This document shows, one piece after another, positions 8,505 through 16,173 of a stretch of 64,000 bases of DNA. The notes beneath the pieces are model-generated. The model saw only the letters and a list, made by a program, of their open reading frames with translations. It ran no database searches and was not told where the DNA came from. The position numbers and the translations under genes were made by a program. Source of the DNA: Pararobbsia silviterrae (GTDB taxonomy: Bacteria > Pseudomonadota > Gammaproteobacteria > Burkholderiales > Burkholderiaceae); assembly GCF_003628125.1 (NCBI RefSeq), contig NZ_RBZU01000019.1, forward strand, positions 1 through 64,000, given 5' to 3'. Within the stretch, counting starts at the first letter, position 1. The number at the start of each line of letters is the position of its first letter.

Positions 8505-8528
8505 TCGTGACGCCGTAATGGCGTCATG
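8504..8528 (+). promoter_or_regulatory. GTCGTGAC late element, copy 2, with start-codon hairpin
   Basis: GTCGTGAC at 8504-8511 begins in the upstream stop codon and is followed by a 7-bp stem, TGACGCC with GGCGTCA, loop of five bases. The downstream arm contains the A of the next gene's start codon at 8526. There is no Shine-Dalgarno sequence between element and ATG. Confidence 0.6.
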
Positions 8529-8747
8529 CACAAGTTCACCGTCTACGAGCTACACCTCGCGGCCTATATCAAATCGAACGGCGCCACGTTCGATGGCCTC
8601 GATGGTCGCGGCTTCAAATTCACCTCAGATATCTCGGTCGACGCGTGGAAGGTCAAGCACTCCAACTCGTGCTGCCGTCGCGTTGATATCGAGCTAATCG
8701 GGCTGCGCAACTTCTTGCGCGACAAGTTCCCCGCAGAAAAGTCGTGA
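8526..8747 (+). CDS. Small hypothetical protein, 73 aa
   Basis: Unrecognised, with a compact mixed fold, basic, and a Cys pair (SNSCCRRVD). It lies between the MuF-like and protease genes. Its ATG is 22 bases from the start of a GTCGTGAC element and its stop codon TGA is part of the next copy, so it is bracketed by two elements. No ribosome site of the usual type is seen. Confidence 0.62.
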   Translation: MHKFTVYELHLAAYIKSNGATFDGLDGRGFKFTSDISVDAWKVKHSNSCCRRVDIELIGLRNFLRDKFPAEKS

Positions 8748-8766
8748 CGCGAGCATTGCCTTCATG
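8741..8766 (+). promoter_or_regulatory. GTCGTGAC late element, copy 3
   Basis: GTCGTGAC at 8741-8748, overlapping the stop codon of the 73-residue gene. GTCGTGA can pair with TCATGAC around the protease start codon at 8764 (seven pairs, one G-U), which would hide that ATG in the mRNA. Confidence 0.6.
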
Positions 8767-9648
8767 ACTCCGCACACGAACAACGAAGCATTGCTGAGCA
8801 CGCTGCCCGATTTTCTCAGCGTGTCGCAAATGCTCAAGGCGACACCCGCGACAGAGGGTGACGCTCGCTTCGTGTATCTCGAAGCGTCGAATCAGACGCG
8901 TGACCTGCAGGGAGAAGTACTGCTCGCGAAGGCCCTCGAGGAGTCGGCCTCGTATTACCTCAAGTTCGGAAATCTGGATCTCGAACACTTCACGCAAATC
9001 GGCGCGAAGCAGGGCATCCCGATGTACGAGTCGTACGAAATCGGCAAGCCCGTCGATGTGCGTGTCGATGGCACGCGCACTTTCGTCAAGGGCCAGATCT
9101 ACACCGGCACCGGACCGGCTGCCGAGAAAGCAAATCTGTTCTGGTCGTCTCTCACGCAGATCGATCCGCCGAAGGACTGGTACCCGTCCGTCGGCGGTGG
9201 CGTTCTCGGCAAGAGCATCGCAATCGACCCGGAAACACAGCAGCCGTACCCCGTGATCACGAAAGTTCGGTGGTCGAACGTCGGGTTCTCGCGCACGCCC
9301 GTGAACCCTGACCTAGAAACAGTCTCAACGATGCCGATCGGCGTCCTCACCAAGTGCTGGGGAGCCGCGGGCATCGATCTACGCAAGTCCTTGACCGCTG
9401 GCTATTCGACCGACTCCGCGTCGATGACCGGCGGCGAAGCGCTGCGCATCCAGTCGCTTCAGGGCGGCAAGAGCAAGTCATACCGCGACTTCCGCGACGA
9501 GCTTGCAGGCGCCTTCATGAAGGGCGAAATCGCCGCTTGCGACAAAACCTCTTTGGTACGGGAGGCCGGCGCGCGTTTCGGTCTTTCTGACGCCGACGCC
9601 GCGCTGTACGTGGGGCGGTTTCTTGATGACCTCAAACGCGAGAACTAG
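8764..9648 (+). CDS. Prohead (capsid maturation) protease
   Basis: 294 residues. The N-terminal 190 residues match prohead serine protease features: ASNQTRDLQGEVL, a candidate catalytic His in GNLDLEH, and a candidate Ser in WYPSVGGGVLGKS, followed by the beta-rich NVGFSRTPVNPDLE. These proteases cleave scaffold and capsid precursors during head maturation. Residues 208-232 closely match residues 27-51 of the major capsid protein, a possible shared cleavage or docking segment. Gene order (protease, scaffold, capsid) fits the role. Confidence 0.85.
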   Translation: MTPHTNNEALLSTLPDFLSVSQMLKATPATEGDARFVYLEASNQTRDLQGEVLLAKALEESASYYLKFGNLDLEHFTQIGAKQGIPMYESYEIGKPVDVRVDGTRTFVKGQIYTGTGPAAEKANLFWSSLTQIDPPKDWYPSVGGGVLGKSIAIDPETQQPYPVITKVRWSNVGFSRTPVNPDLETVSTMPIGVLTKCWGAAGIDLRKSLTAGYSTDSASMTGGEALRIQSLQGGKSKSYRDFRDELAGAFMKGEIAACDKTSLVREAGARFGLSDADAALYVGRFLDDLKREN

Positions 9649-9656
9649 GAGCACTG

Positions 9657-10409
9657 ATGAAGTTTGACGAACTGCAGAACCTGATCAAGGGTGCCGACGA
9701 CCTCGCGAAGTCGCTGTCGGCCGCACCCACGGAGCCGATCAATAACGCAGCGGTCGCGGCTGCCGCGAAGGATGGCGCCGCCGCCGGTGGCGATGGAAAC
9801 ACGACCGCTCAGGATCCCAACGCATCCGCTGGCGATACGCCGGCTGAAGGCGACGAGGAAGACGAGGACAACCCCCTCGCGAAGTCGTTCTCGCTGACGC
9901 TCGAAGACGGCACGACGCTCGAAGGTTTCGACGGCACCGAACTCATCAAGTCGTTGCGCGCCGAGCTCGCTGCCGAAAGCGGCGCCCGCGTTGCCGACGG
10001 CGAGCAGTTCCTGAAGGCATTCGGCTCGGTGATCAGCATCGTCAACACGCTGACCGCCGAAGTGGACTCGACCAAGAAGGCCAACGCCGCGCTCGGGAAG
10101 CAACTCGACGCTGCGGCAGCTGAGATCGCAACCCTGAAGGCCGCAGGCGAAGAACTGACGAAATCGCTCGCGACGTTCGGTAACGAAGGCCGCGGGCGTC
10201 GTGCGGCCACCCTCGTCGTGCACAAGCCGCCCGTCGGCGCCGACGCGGGCACCGACCCCGTCCAGCCGTCGAAGGCCGAGATCCTCGCGAAGGCATTGAG
10301 CGCCATGCAGTCCGGCGCGATTTCCGGCTCCGAGGCCTCGCGCATCGAAGCAACTCTCAACGCCGGGCAGCAAGTGTCGAAAGCGCTGCTCGACCGCATT
10401 TTCAAGTAA
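9657..10409 (+). CDS. Scaffold-like protein, 250 aa
   Basis: Acidic and helical: Ala/Gly/Asp/Glu-rich residues 25-75, a coiled-coil region at 105-175, and a basic C-terminus. This composition and its position between protease and capsid genes are typical of internal scaffolding proteins, which shape the procapsid and are removed by the protease. Start is ATG with AGGAGC seven bases upstream. Assignment rests on position and composition, not on a sequence signature. Confidence 0.72.
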   Translation: MKFDELQNLIKGADDLAKSLSAAPTEPINNAAVAAAAKDGAAAGGDGNTTAQDPNASAGDTPAEGDEEDEDNPLAKSFSLTLEDGTTLEGFDGTELIKSLRAELAAESGARVADGEQFLKAFGSVISIVNTLTAEVDSTKKANAALGKQLDAAAAEIATLKAAGEELTKSLATFGNEGRGRRAATLVVHKPPVGADAGTDPVQPSKAEILAKALSAMQSGAISGSEASRIEATLNAGQQVSKALLDRIFK

Positions 10410-10448
10410 TTCCCGCCAACAGGGACTTTTCGGAGGTCTTAGAGAACC

Positions 10449-11897
10449 ATGGATTTTCAACCCGGCAATACTTCCGGCATTTCCACCGCTGGCGCGATGG
10501 GCACGGACGAACTGGCTGAACTGCAGAAGTCGCTCGAGGCAGGCTACGAGACCGACGTCGACGGCATGACCGGTGGCTCGGCGCTGCGTATTCAGTCGCT
10601 CGACTTGAATCTGCAAGCGACCGTGCAGCAGAACCACCACTTCGTGCTGTTCAACATGCTGCCGAAGCCCCGCGCGACGGCCGTGCTGGACGAATGGACC
10701 GAACAGCATGACATCGGCGGCTTCCTGGGCTCGACGTTCAATACCCAGGACGGCGCTGCGCAGCAAACGAACGGCAACTACGAACGCATGGTCGGCCAGG
10801 TCAAGTACATGACCACCTATCGTTCGATCCCGATCGTGCTGCAACGCCAGAACAACATCGTCGACGCTACCGCGATCGAAACGACCAACGGCACGAAGCA
10901 GCTGCTCACGGATATCGAATTCACGATGTTCGAAGGCGATTCGTCGGTGGTGCCGCTCTCGTTCGACGGTATCTACGCGCAGATCAATTCGCTGGACTCG
11001 GACGACCATATCATCGATTTGGCGGGCGCACCGCTGAACTCGATCGATGCGATCGCGACGGCCGCCGAGGTGATCTACGGCTACGGCAACTTCGGCCGCG
11101 CGACGGACATCTTCATTCCGCCGAGCGTGCAGACGGACCTGAACCAAGACCTGGACCCGGCATTCCGCGTGCTGCTGAACCAGGGCGCGCAGAACACGGT
11201 TCGCGGTACGTCGGTGTCGGGCATCCAGACGACCTACGGCGAGATCAAGACGCGCAACGACGTTTTCATCCGTGACGACAAGCTGAAGAAGCCGTTCGAG
11301 ACCGTCTCGCCGGCGCTCCAAGCAATCGCCGCCGCGAACGCGTTCAAGCCCGCTACGGTCACGCCGACGGCTGTCGCGACCGAGGTCGGATCGGCATGGC
11401 AAGCCTCGCAAGCGGGCAACTACTACTACGCCGTGGCTGGTATCAACCAGAACGGCCAGTCGCAGGCGCTCGTATCGGCACAGGTTGCGGTCGTCTCGGG
11501 CGGCGCTGTCTCGCTCGCGATCGCCGCGTCGGCAGGCGGAACCGAAACGGGCTACGTGATCTATCGCGGCCGCCTGAACGGCACGAACGCGCTGACCGAT
11601 ATGCGCGAGATGATCCGCATTCCGAAGGCCACGGGTGGCACGACGACGTACGTCGACACGAACTCGGAAATCCCCGGTTCGACGCGGGCATACATCCTGA
11701 ACTTGGCAGCGGAAGACCACGCTATCGCCTGGCGCCAGTATCTGCCGATGATGAAGATCCCGATGGCCGCGGTGAACAGCCCGATCATCCCGTGGCTGCA
11801 AATGATCTGCGGATATCTGCGGATCACGAAGCGCAACCAGCACGTCGTCGTGAAGAACATCGTTCCGACGCGCGCTGCCTGGAAGCCGTTCGGCTAA
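10449..11897 (+). CDS. Major capsid protein with Ig/FN3-like insertion
   Basis: 482 residues; HK97-fold capsid protein of the type found in SPO1/A511-like myoviruses, as judged from the N-terminal pattern (ALRIQSLDLNL, FNMLPKPRA) and the C-terminal LPMMKIPMAAVNSPI. Residues about 295-400 form an Ala/Gly/Thr-rich beta insertion (NYYYAVAGINQNGQSQALVS) like an FN3 or Ig domain exposed on the capsid surface. Residues 27-51 resemble part of the protease and probably mark the processed N-terminal region. A GGAGG ribosome site precedes the ATG. Confidence 0.88.
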   Translation: MDFQPGNTSGISTAGAMGTDELAELQKSLEAGYETDVDGMTGGSALRIQSLDLNLQATVQQNHHFVLFNMLPKPRATAVLDEWTEQHDIGGFLGSTFNTQDGAAQQTNGNYERMVGQVKYMTTYRSIPIVLQRQNNIVDATAIETTNGTKQLLTDIEFTMFEGDSSVVPLSFDGIYAQINSLDSDDHIIDLAGAPLNSIDAIATAAEVIYGYGNFGRATDIFIPPSVQTDLNQDLDPAFRVLLNQGAQNTVRGTSVSGIQTTYGEIKTRNDVFIRDDKLKKPFETVSPALQAIAAANAFKPATVTPTAVATEVGSAWQASQAGNYYYAVAGINQNGQSQALVSAQVAVVSGGAVSLAIAASAGGTETGYVIYRGRLNGTNALTDMREMIRIPKATGGTTTYVDTNSEIPGSTRAYILNLAAEDHAIAWRQYLPMMKIPMAAVNSPIIPWLQMICGYLRITKRNQHVVVKNIVPTRAAWKPFG

Positions 11898-11905
11898 GGT
11901 GCGCA

Positions 11906-11967
11906 GCCCCCTAGCCGGGGCATTCACTGAGGTTTTGACGAACACGAGAGCCCCCTAGCGGGCTCTC
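11906..11967 (+). terminator. Two tandem hairpins after the capsid gene
   Basis: GCCCC/GGGGC with a six-base loop (11906-11921) and GAGAGCCC/GGGCTCTC with a six-base loop (11946-11967). Neither has a long T-run, so they are more likely attenuators or mRNA 3'-end stabilisers than strong terminators. They would help give capsid mRNA a higher level than downstream genes. Confidence 0.55.
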
Positions 11968-11986
11968 CTTCTGAGAGGGTTTGAGA

Positions 11987-12358
11987 ATGAAGATTCTTTG
12001 CACGCTGCCGAACGCGTCGACGCTGATCAATGGTGTGAGCTTCGTCACGCACAAGCTCGGCGTGGTGTCCGAGGAAATCGAGGACGACGTCGCAGCTGAA
12101 TTCCTGAAGATCAAGGGCTATCTCCCGTTCGCGCCGAAGAAGGCCGCGCCCGCACCTGCTGCGACGGGTGCCGCGACCGATACGTCGAGCACGAGCACCG
12201 CTGACGCCGCTGCCACGCCTAGCGCTGCGACGGCGGCCGCAGCGGAAACAGCCGCCCCGGCTGCCGCTACGACCGCGGCTACGGCTACGGCGACGACTGC
12301 GGCCGCGACGGCCGCTGCCGCCCCCGCTGCCGCGTCGAGCGACGTTGCCACGAAGTAA
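11987..12358 (+). CDS. Small head protein with Ala/Thr-rich tail, 123 aa
   Basis: The ATG at 11987 has GAGAGGG upstream. Residues 1-45 look folded (CTLPNASTLINGVSFVTHKLG); residues 46-123 are almost only Ala, Thr, Pro and Ser. Position directly after the capsid gene suggests a capsid accessory or head-completion role. The low-complexity tail resembles those of the genes at 15766 and 50655. Confidence 0.75.
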   Translation: MKILCTLPNASTLINGVSFVTHKLGVVSEEIEDDVAAEFLKIKGYLPFAPKKAAPAPAATGAATDTSSTSTADAAATPSAATAAAAETAAPAAATTAATATATTAAATAAAAPAAASSDVATK

Positions 12359-12382
12359 TCAAGCAGCTCTGCCGTAAGAAGT

Positions 12383-12416
12383 GCGTCGCGAGGTTCGCCT
12401 CCCGACGCATTTTTTT
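12383..12416 (+). terminator. Rho-independent terminator
   Basis: GCGTCG-C-GAGG, loop TTCG, CCTC-C-CGACGC, followed by A and seven T. A strong stem with one mismatch and a T-run, closing the capsid transcription unit. A degenerate element, TTCGTGAT, follows at 12415. Confidence 0.85.
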
Positions 12417-12457
12417 CGTGATCGCATCCTGCTTGAATTGAAGCCGATTCCTTCGCT

Positions 12458-13312
12458 ATGGCCATGACCGATTCGACCGATCCCACCTCCGGCACGACCA
12501 TGGTGTCGGCGCTGTTTCCCGATGCCGCATGCGCGATCGCCGATCTGCGCGCAATGCTCTCGATGAGCGCCGGCGGCCTCATCAACCTGTCCAAAGTCAG
12601 CGACACGACTCTCTGGAACAAGCTGATGGCTGCCGAGGCCGAGGCCGAGCGCATCCTGAAGACGTTCTTCGGCGCAGTGGAAGTTCTCCCGGATAACTGC
12701 GACCCGAGCGAAATCGCGGCGTTCGAGGCCGCGGGCACGCGCTATACGCTGGTGTCCGCCTTCGACTACGACCCCGACCTGTTCCGCAACGACGCCTGGG
12801 GCTATATGCGGCTGCCGTTCGCCCCGATTCAGCAGCTGCATTCGGTCAAGATCGTTTTCCCGGCTCCGTTCCTGCAGGACTACACGGTGCCCGAGGACTG
12901 GATCCGGCTCGACAGCAAGTACGGCGATTTGCAGCTCGTTCCGACGACGACGGCCCCCGTCACGCCGGTCGGCGCGTACGCGGTCGCGATGTGGGGCGGA
13001 ACGGTCTACCCGCAAGCCGTCCAGATGCGCTATCGCTGCGGCCTCACAAATGCGAGCGGAACGGTCGTAACGTCGTTCGCGCAACACTGGAACGACCTGG
13101 TCGACGTCGTGCAGCGCATGGCGATTATGAAGCTGCTGCGCATGGCGTTCCTGCCCACCTCGGCGTCGATCTCGGCCGACGGTCTGTCGCAGTCCAAGAG
13201 CTTCGATTACAAGGTGTGGCAAGACGGCATCGATGAAGTGCTGAAGGGCGGAAAGGGCGCGAACGGCGGCCTGTTCGTGCAAATTCACGGTGCAATGGGA
13301 TTGGTGGGCTGA
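12458..13312 (+). CDS. Head-tail connector/adaptor protein, 284 aa
   Basis: Starts at ATG 12458 (a second ATG at 12464 is possible). Helical N-terminal region (residues 15-90) followed by a beta-rich part with YMRLPFAPIQQLHSVKIVF and a C-terminal helix pair, the usual look of head-completion adaptor proteins. Position between capsid and neck genes supports it. No diagnostic motif; assignment is by architecture and order. Confidence 0.62.
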   Translation: MAMTDSTDPTSGTTMVSALFPDAACAIADLRAMLSMSAGGLINLSKVSDTTLWNKLMAAEAEAERILKTFFGAVEVLPDNCDPSEIAAFEAAGTRYTLVSAFDYDPDLFRNDAWGYMRLPFAPIQQLHSVKIVFPAPFLQDYTVPEDWIRLDSKYGDLQLVPTTTAPVTPVGAYAVAMWGGTVYPQAVQMRYRCGLTNASGTVVTSFAQHWNDLVDVVQRMAIMKLLRMAFLPTSASISADGLSQSKSFDYKVWQDGIDEVLKGGKGANGGLFVQIHGAMGLVG

Positions 13313-13313
13313 C

Positions 13314-13964
13314 ATGCAGCTGAATCCCGACGACTTCAACAATTTCCTCGGCGGCAACGGCGTCATCGGGCAAGACTACGCGTGGTACAGCTCGAACGCG
13401 TGCCCGTGCGTCGATCCGAACTCCGGGCAGCCGGATCCTGCGTGCCCCGTGTGCGACGGGCAAGGGCGCATCTACGCCGCTCCGGTGCCGGGCGTCGCCG
13501 CGCTCTCTGGCGCTAAGACGCAGCGCGATTGGGCACAGTTCGGGCTGTATGAGAAGGGCGACGTCGTCGTGACGGTGGCCGAGGACTCGCCGATGTACGT
13601 TATCGGCCAGTATGACCGCGTGACCGCGCTCAACGAGACCAACCGCTTTTCGGTGCCGCTGCGGCGCGGCGCCACGATCGAACGTTTGCTCGGGTCGATT
13701 GTGTCGCTCTCGCGTGTGTTCTGGCTCGCGGGGACGCCCGCGACGATCGTCGACGGCGATCTCCCGACGGTGAATGCGGACGGCACGCTTACGTGGGCCG
13801 CGGGCGCAAACGCGCCGCCCGAGGGAGTGCAGTATTCAGTCACGGGCCTTCGCCACATCGACTATTTCTGCTTCGGGAACTACCCGCAGAACCGCCGCAT
13901 GAACCAGGGATCCCGTCTGCCCATCAAGGTCGTACTGCGGGACTGGGACCTGTTCAATCGCTAG
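13314..13964 (+). CDS. Head-closure/neck protein with zinc-ribbon-like motif, 216 aa
   Basis: ATG at 13314, one base after the previous stop. The N-terminus carries CPCVDPNSGQPDPACPVCDG, four Cys in two CxC/CxxC pairs, a likely zinc site seen in some myovirus neck proteins. The rest is beta-rich. Its TAG stop shares the palindrome CTAG with the stop codon of the converging minus-strand gene. Confidence 0.7.
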   Translation: MQLNPDDFNNFLGGNGVIGQDYAWYSSNACPCVDPNSGQPDPACPVCDGQGRIYAAPVPGVAALSGAKTQRDWAQFGLYEKGDVVVTVAEDSPMYVIGQYDRVTALNETNRFSVPLRRGATIERLLGSIVSLSRVFWLAGTPATIVDGDLPTVNADGTLTWAAGANAPPEGVQYSVTGLRHIDYFCFGNYPQNRRMNQGSRLPIKVVLRDWDLFNR

Positions 13965-14818
13965 TCGTTGCCCAACTCGCGACGCATGGCCTCGTTCAAG
14001 GCCTCTTGCGCGATCGGCTGAATGTGCTCGGCGACGCCGCGCGCGATGTAAAGGCCTTGCTTCGCGGGGATAACCCATCCGCTGGATCCTTCCACCATCG
14101 TCCTGAACGTCAGATATGACGTGCCGCCGGTCGATTCCTTCATCCGCACCATTCCCGCGAACCTGCGCTGGTCAGCCTGCGACACGCCGGCTGCCGTCAG
14201 GTCCGCGCGCTTCAATCGTCCACCCCATTGATAGCTGTGATTCGGGACGAGGTAGGTCTTCTTCGTCGCGATGTTGGATGCGAACGGGGTCTGCAACGGA
14301 GACGGTGCCATCCCGCTGCCTGGTGTCATGACCGTCGTCTGGCCGGACGGCCGCGTCCCGGTCCCGGTGACTTCGGACGCTCGCATCTGGCTCGCAAGCT
14401 CATAGACGCTTGTCGGCATCGCGGGCGCGTGCGCGGTATTGCCTGGCGTGTTGTGCCGGATGGGGATCACGAGGAATCGCCGACCATCATGCGTGCGGCG
14501 CACCTTCATGCTCGTGTCGAGCATCGTCTTCAGGTCGCGCGGCGGCATACCTGATTCGATCTGTTCGGCGAGCTTGTAGTCGCTGACGATTTCGGCGCGC
14601 ATTCCGGATCCCCAATAGTCGACTTTGATGCTGTCGATATAGGGCTGCTTGTATCCCTGCCAAATCGGCGCGGCCGCGATCGCGTCTATCCAGTTCGACT
14701 GAATCTCTTGCGCGATGGCGCGCACCGCCTGTTCCACCAGCGGAAATACCTGCTTGTTGAAAATTCGATCGACGTCCGAAATTGTCGGAAGGTCGAGCTT
14801 GATCGAGTAATCGGGCAT
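13961..14818 (-). CDS. HK97 gp10-like neck/tail-completion protein on the opposite strand, 285 aa
   Basis: ATG at 14818 with AGGAG upstream; the longer frame to 15139 covers another gene and is rejected. The middle contains the GVPxx-type pattern of the gp10 family in the form AEIVSDYKLAEQIESGMPP, and a C-terminal helix. This family is normally encoded in line with its neighbours; here it is inverted within a plus-strand module. It converges on the neck gene (stop codons share CTAG) and diverges from the gene at 14876, with which it shares a palindromic GTCGTGAC-type element. Confidence 0.65.
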   Translation of the reverse strand: MPDYSIKLDLPTISDVDRIFNKQVFPLVEQAVRAIAQEIQSNWIDAIAAAPIWQGYKQPYIDSIKVDYWGSGMRAEIVSDYKLAEQIESGMPPRDLKTMLDTSMKVRRTHDGRRFLVIPIRHNTPGNTAHAPAMPTSVYELASQMRASEVTGTGTRPSGQTTVMTPGSGMAPSPLQTPFASNIATKKTYLVPNHSYQWGGRLKRADLTAAGVSQADQRRFAGMVRMKESTGGTSYLTFRTMVEGSSGWVIPAKQGLYIARGVAEHIQPIAQEALNEAMRRELGND

Positions 14819-14845
14819 TTGTAAATCTCCTGCGCTCAGTGTTCC

Positions 14846-14861
14846 GTCACGAGGTCGTGAC
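14846..14861. promoter_or_regulatory. GTCGTGAC late element, copy 4, back-to-back with a near copy
   Basis: GTCACGA-GG-TCGTGAC is a 7-bp palindrome. The plus-strand arm gives GTCGTGAC at 14854-14861 for the gene at 14876; the minus-strand arm gives CTCGTGAC facing the inverted gene at 14818. On the plus strand GTCGTG can also pair with CATGAC at the start codon. Confidence 0.6.
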
Positions 14862-14875
14862 GCGAGTCTGTGTGC

Positions 14876-15742
14876 ATGACGATTTCCATGCTCGACCCCC
14901 TCCCGATCGGGAACGCAATCAAGATCGTTTTCGATCCCGCGGACGGCAACGTAGCGCGCCGCGTGCTGCGCACGACGGACACCTCGTTTTCCGGACCCAA
15001 CGACGCCCATTCGGTCGTCGTCTATCAGGGTGACGGCGTGTACGCGGTCGACGCGCATCGCCTGAAAAACGGAACCACCTACACGTACGGCGACTTCATC
15101 TTCGACGGTACCGAATGGGTCTTGTCGTCCGTCGTCCAAGGCACCCCCGAGATTGCGTACGAGGACCGCAGCACAGACGTGCTGACGGTCTTGCGCGAGC
15201 GCCTGACGGTCGGTCTTGAGAACGAGGTCGCTCGCAAGACCCTACGCCCCAAAGAGGGCGTCATCGAGGTCAAAACGGCCCCCCCTGCGTTCGAAGAGAC
15301 GCCATGGCCTCTCGTGACCGTGCACGTCCTCAACGACGGCAGCGCGGAGCGCGGTGTCGGCGAGTTCCTCGACACCGACGTGCAAGACCTCATCACCAAC
15401 GAATGGCTCGAGACGCAGGGCTGGATCGCTCGCGTGCAGATCTCGGTCGTTGGCTGGTCGAAAAACGCCGACGAGCGCATCGCCATGCGCCAAGCATTGC
15501 GCCGCCTCGTGATCGGGAATCTCCCTGTTTTCCAGGGCTACGGCATGACGCGCATCGACTTCTCGCAAACCGACGCGGACGAGATGGCTGCGTATCCGGT
15601 GCCCGTCTATCAGACCGTCGGCACGTTCTCGTGCTTCGCGCCCGCCGAAGTCGTCACCTCGAGCTCGAACGTCGTCACCGACATCGACTCGTCCGCTTTC
15701 ACCCCCGATTTCCCCGATCGGTCCGCTCGGGCCGCCTTTTAA
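14876..15742 (+). CDS. Neck/tail-completion protein, 288 aa
   Basis: Start at ATG 14876, 22 bases from the start of a GTCGTGAC element, the same spacing as for the genes at 8526 and 25102; ATG 14888 is an alternative. Residues 1-85 are a small beta domain (IVFDPADGNVARR, GTTYTYGDFIFDG). The rest is a mixed fold typical of tail terminator or stabiliser proteins. Position before the sheath gene fits such a role. No unique motif. Confidence 0.65.
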   Translation: MTISMLDPLPIGNAIKIVFDPADGNVARRVLRTTDTSFSGPNDAHSVVVYQGDGVYAVDAHRLKNGTTYTYGDFIFDGTEWVLSSVVQGTPEIAYEDRSTDVLTVLRERLTVGLENEVARKTLRPKEGVIEVKTAPPAFEETPWPLVTVHVLNDGSAERGVGEFLDTDVQDLITNEWLETQGWIARVQISVVGWSKNADERIAMRQALRRLVIGNLPVFQGYGMTRIDFSQTDADEMAAYPVPVYQTVGTFSCFAPAEVVTSSSNVVTDIDSSAFTPDFPDRSARAAF

Positions 15743-15765
15743 CGCTCCATTGAGGACTCATCGAA

Positions 15766-16164
15766 ATGGCAAACGAAACGACAGCGGGTACGGCTGCGGG
15801 CTCGACGGATACGTCCACCGCAACGGCTGCCGCTGCATCCACCGCGGCGGCTGCCGCGACGACCCCGGCGGCGAGCACGGAAGCATCGACGGCTTCGGCC
15901 GCCGCGGCGACGACGACCGCTACCCAGGCTGCGGCAGCGCCGGCAACGACCGCGACGACCACCGCCGCGACCACGAGCACGGCCGCCGCGGCGACGGCTC
16001 CGCAAATCACGCTCAAGCAGTTCGCGATGGAGACGTCGGCCATCGACAAACGCGTCGCGCTGCTGCACGGCTTCGTCTTCGAGGAAACGGCCGCGGGTCA
16101 CTTCAAGGACACGGAGGCGAATTTCAAAACTCGCTACGCCGCGTTCGCAACCAAGAAGCTCTAA
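15766..16164 (+). CDS. Protein with long Ala/Thr-rich N-terminus, 132 aa
   Basis: Residues 1-80 are almost entirely Ala, Thr and Ser; residues 81-132 form a small helical domain (ITLKQFAMETSAIDKRVALL, ETAAGHFKDTEANF). Sits between neck and sheath genes. The helical tail may dock on a virion surface with the low-complexity part extended. Start ATG preceded by GAGGACTC. Function unknown. Confidence 0.72.
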   Translation: MANETTAGTAAGSTDTSTATAAAASTAAAAATTPAASTEASTASAAAATTTATQAAAAPATTATTTAATTSTAAAATAPQITLKQFAMETSAIDKRVALLHGFVFEETAAGHFKDTEANFKTRYAAFATKKL

Positions 16165-16173
16165 GGACTAGCG

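Noticed and set aside
9645-11945. Open frame of 766 codons on the minus strand across scaffold and capsid genes
   Set aside because: It is an Arg/His/Val-rich shadow of real plus-strand genes in GC-rich DNA, without ribosome site or family similarity.
13566-13573. An eleventh GTCGTGAC
   Set aside because: It lies inside the neck gene in a Val-Val-Thr codon run and is not near a start; treated as chance.
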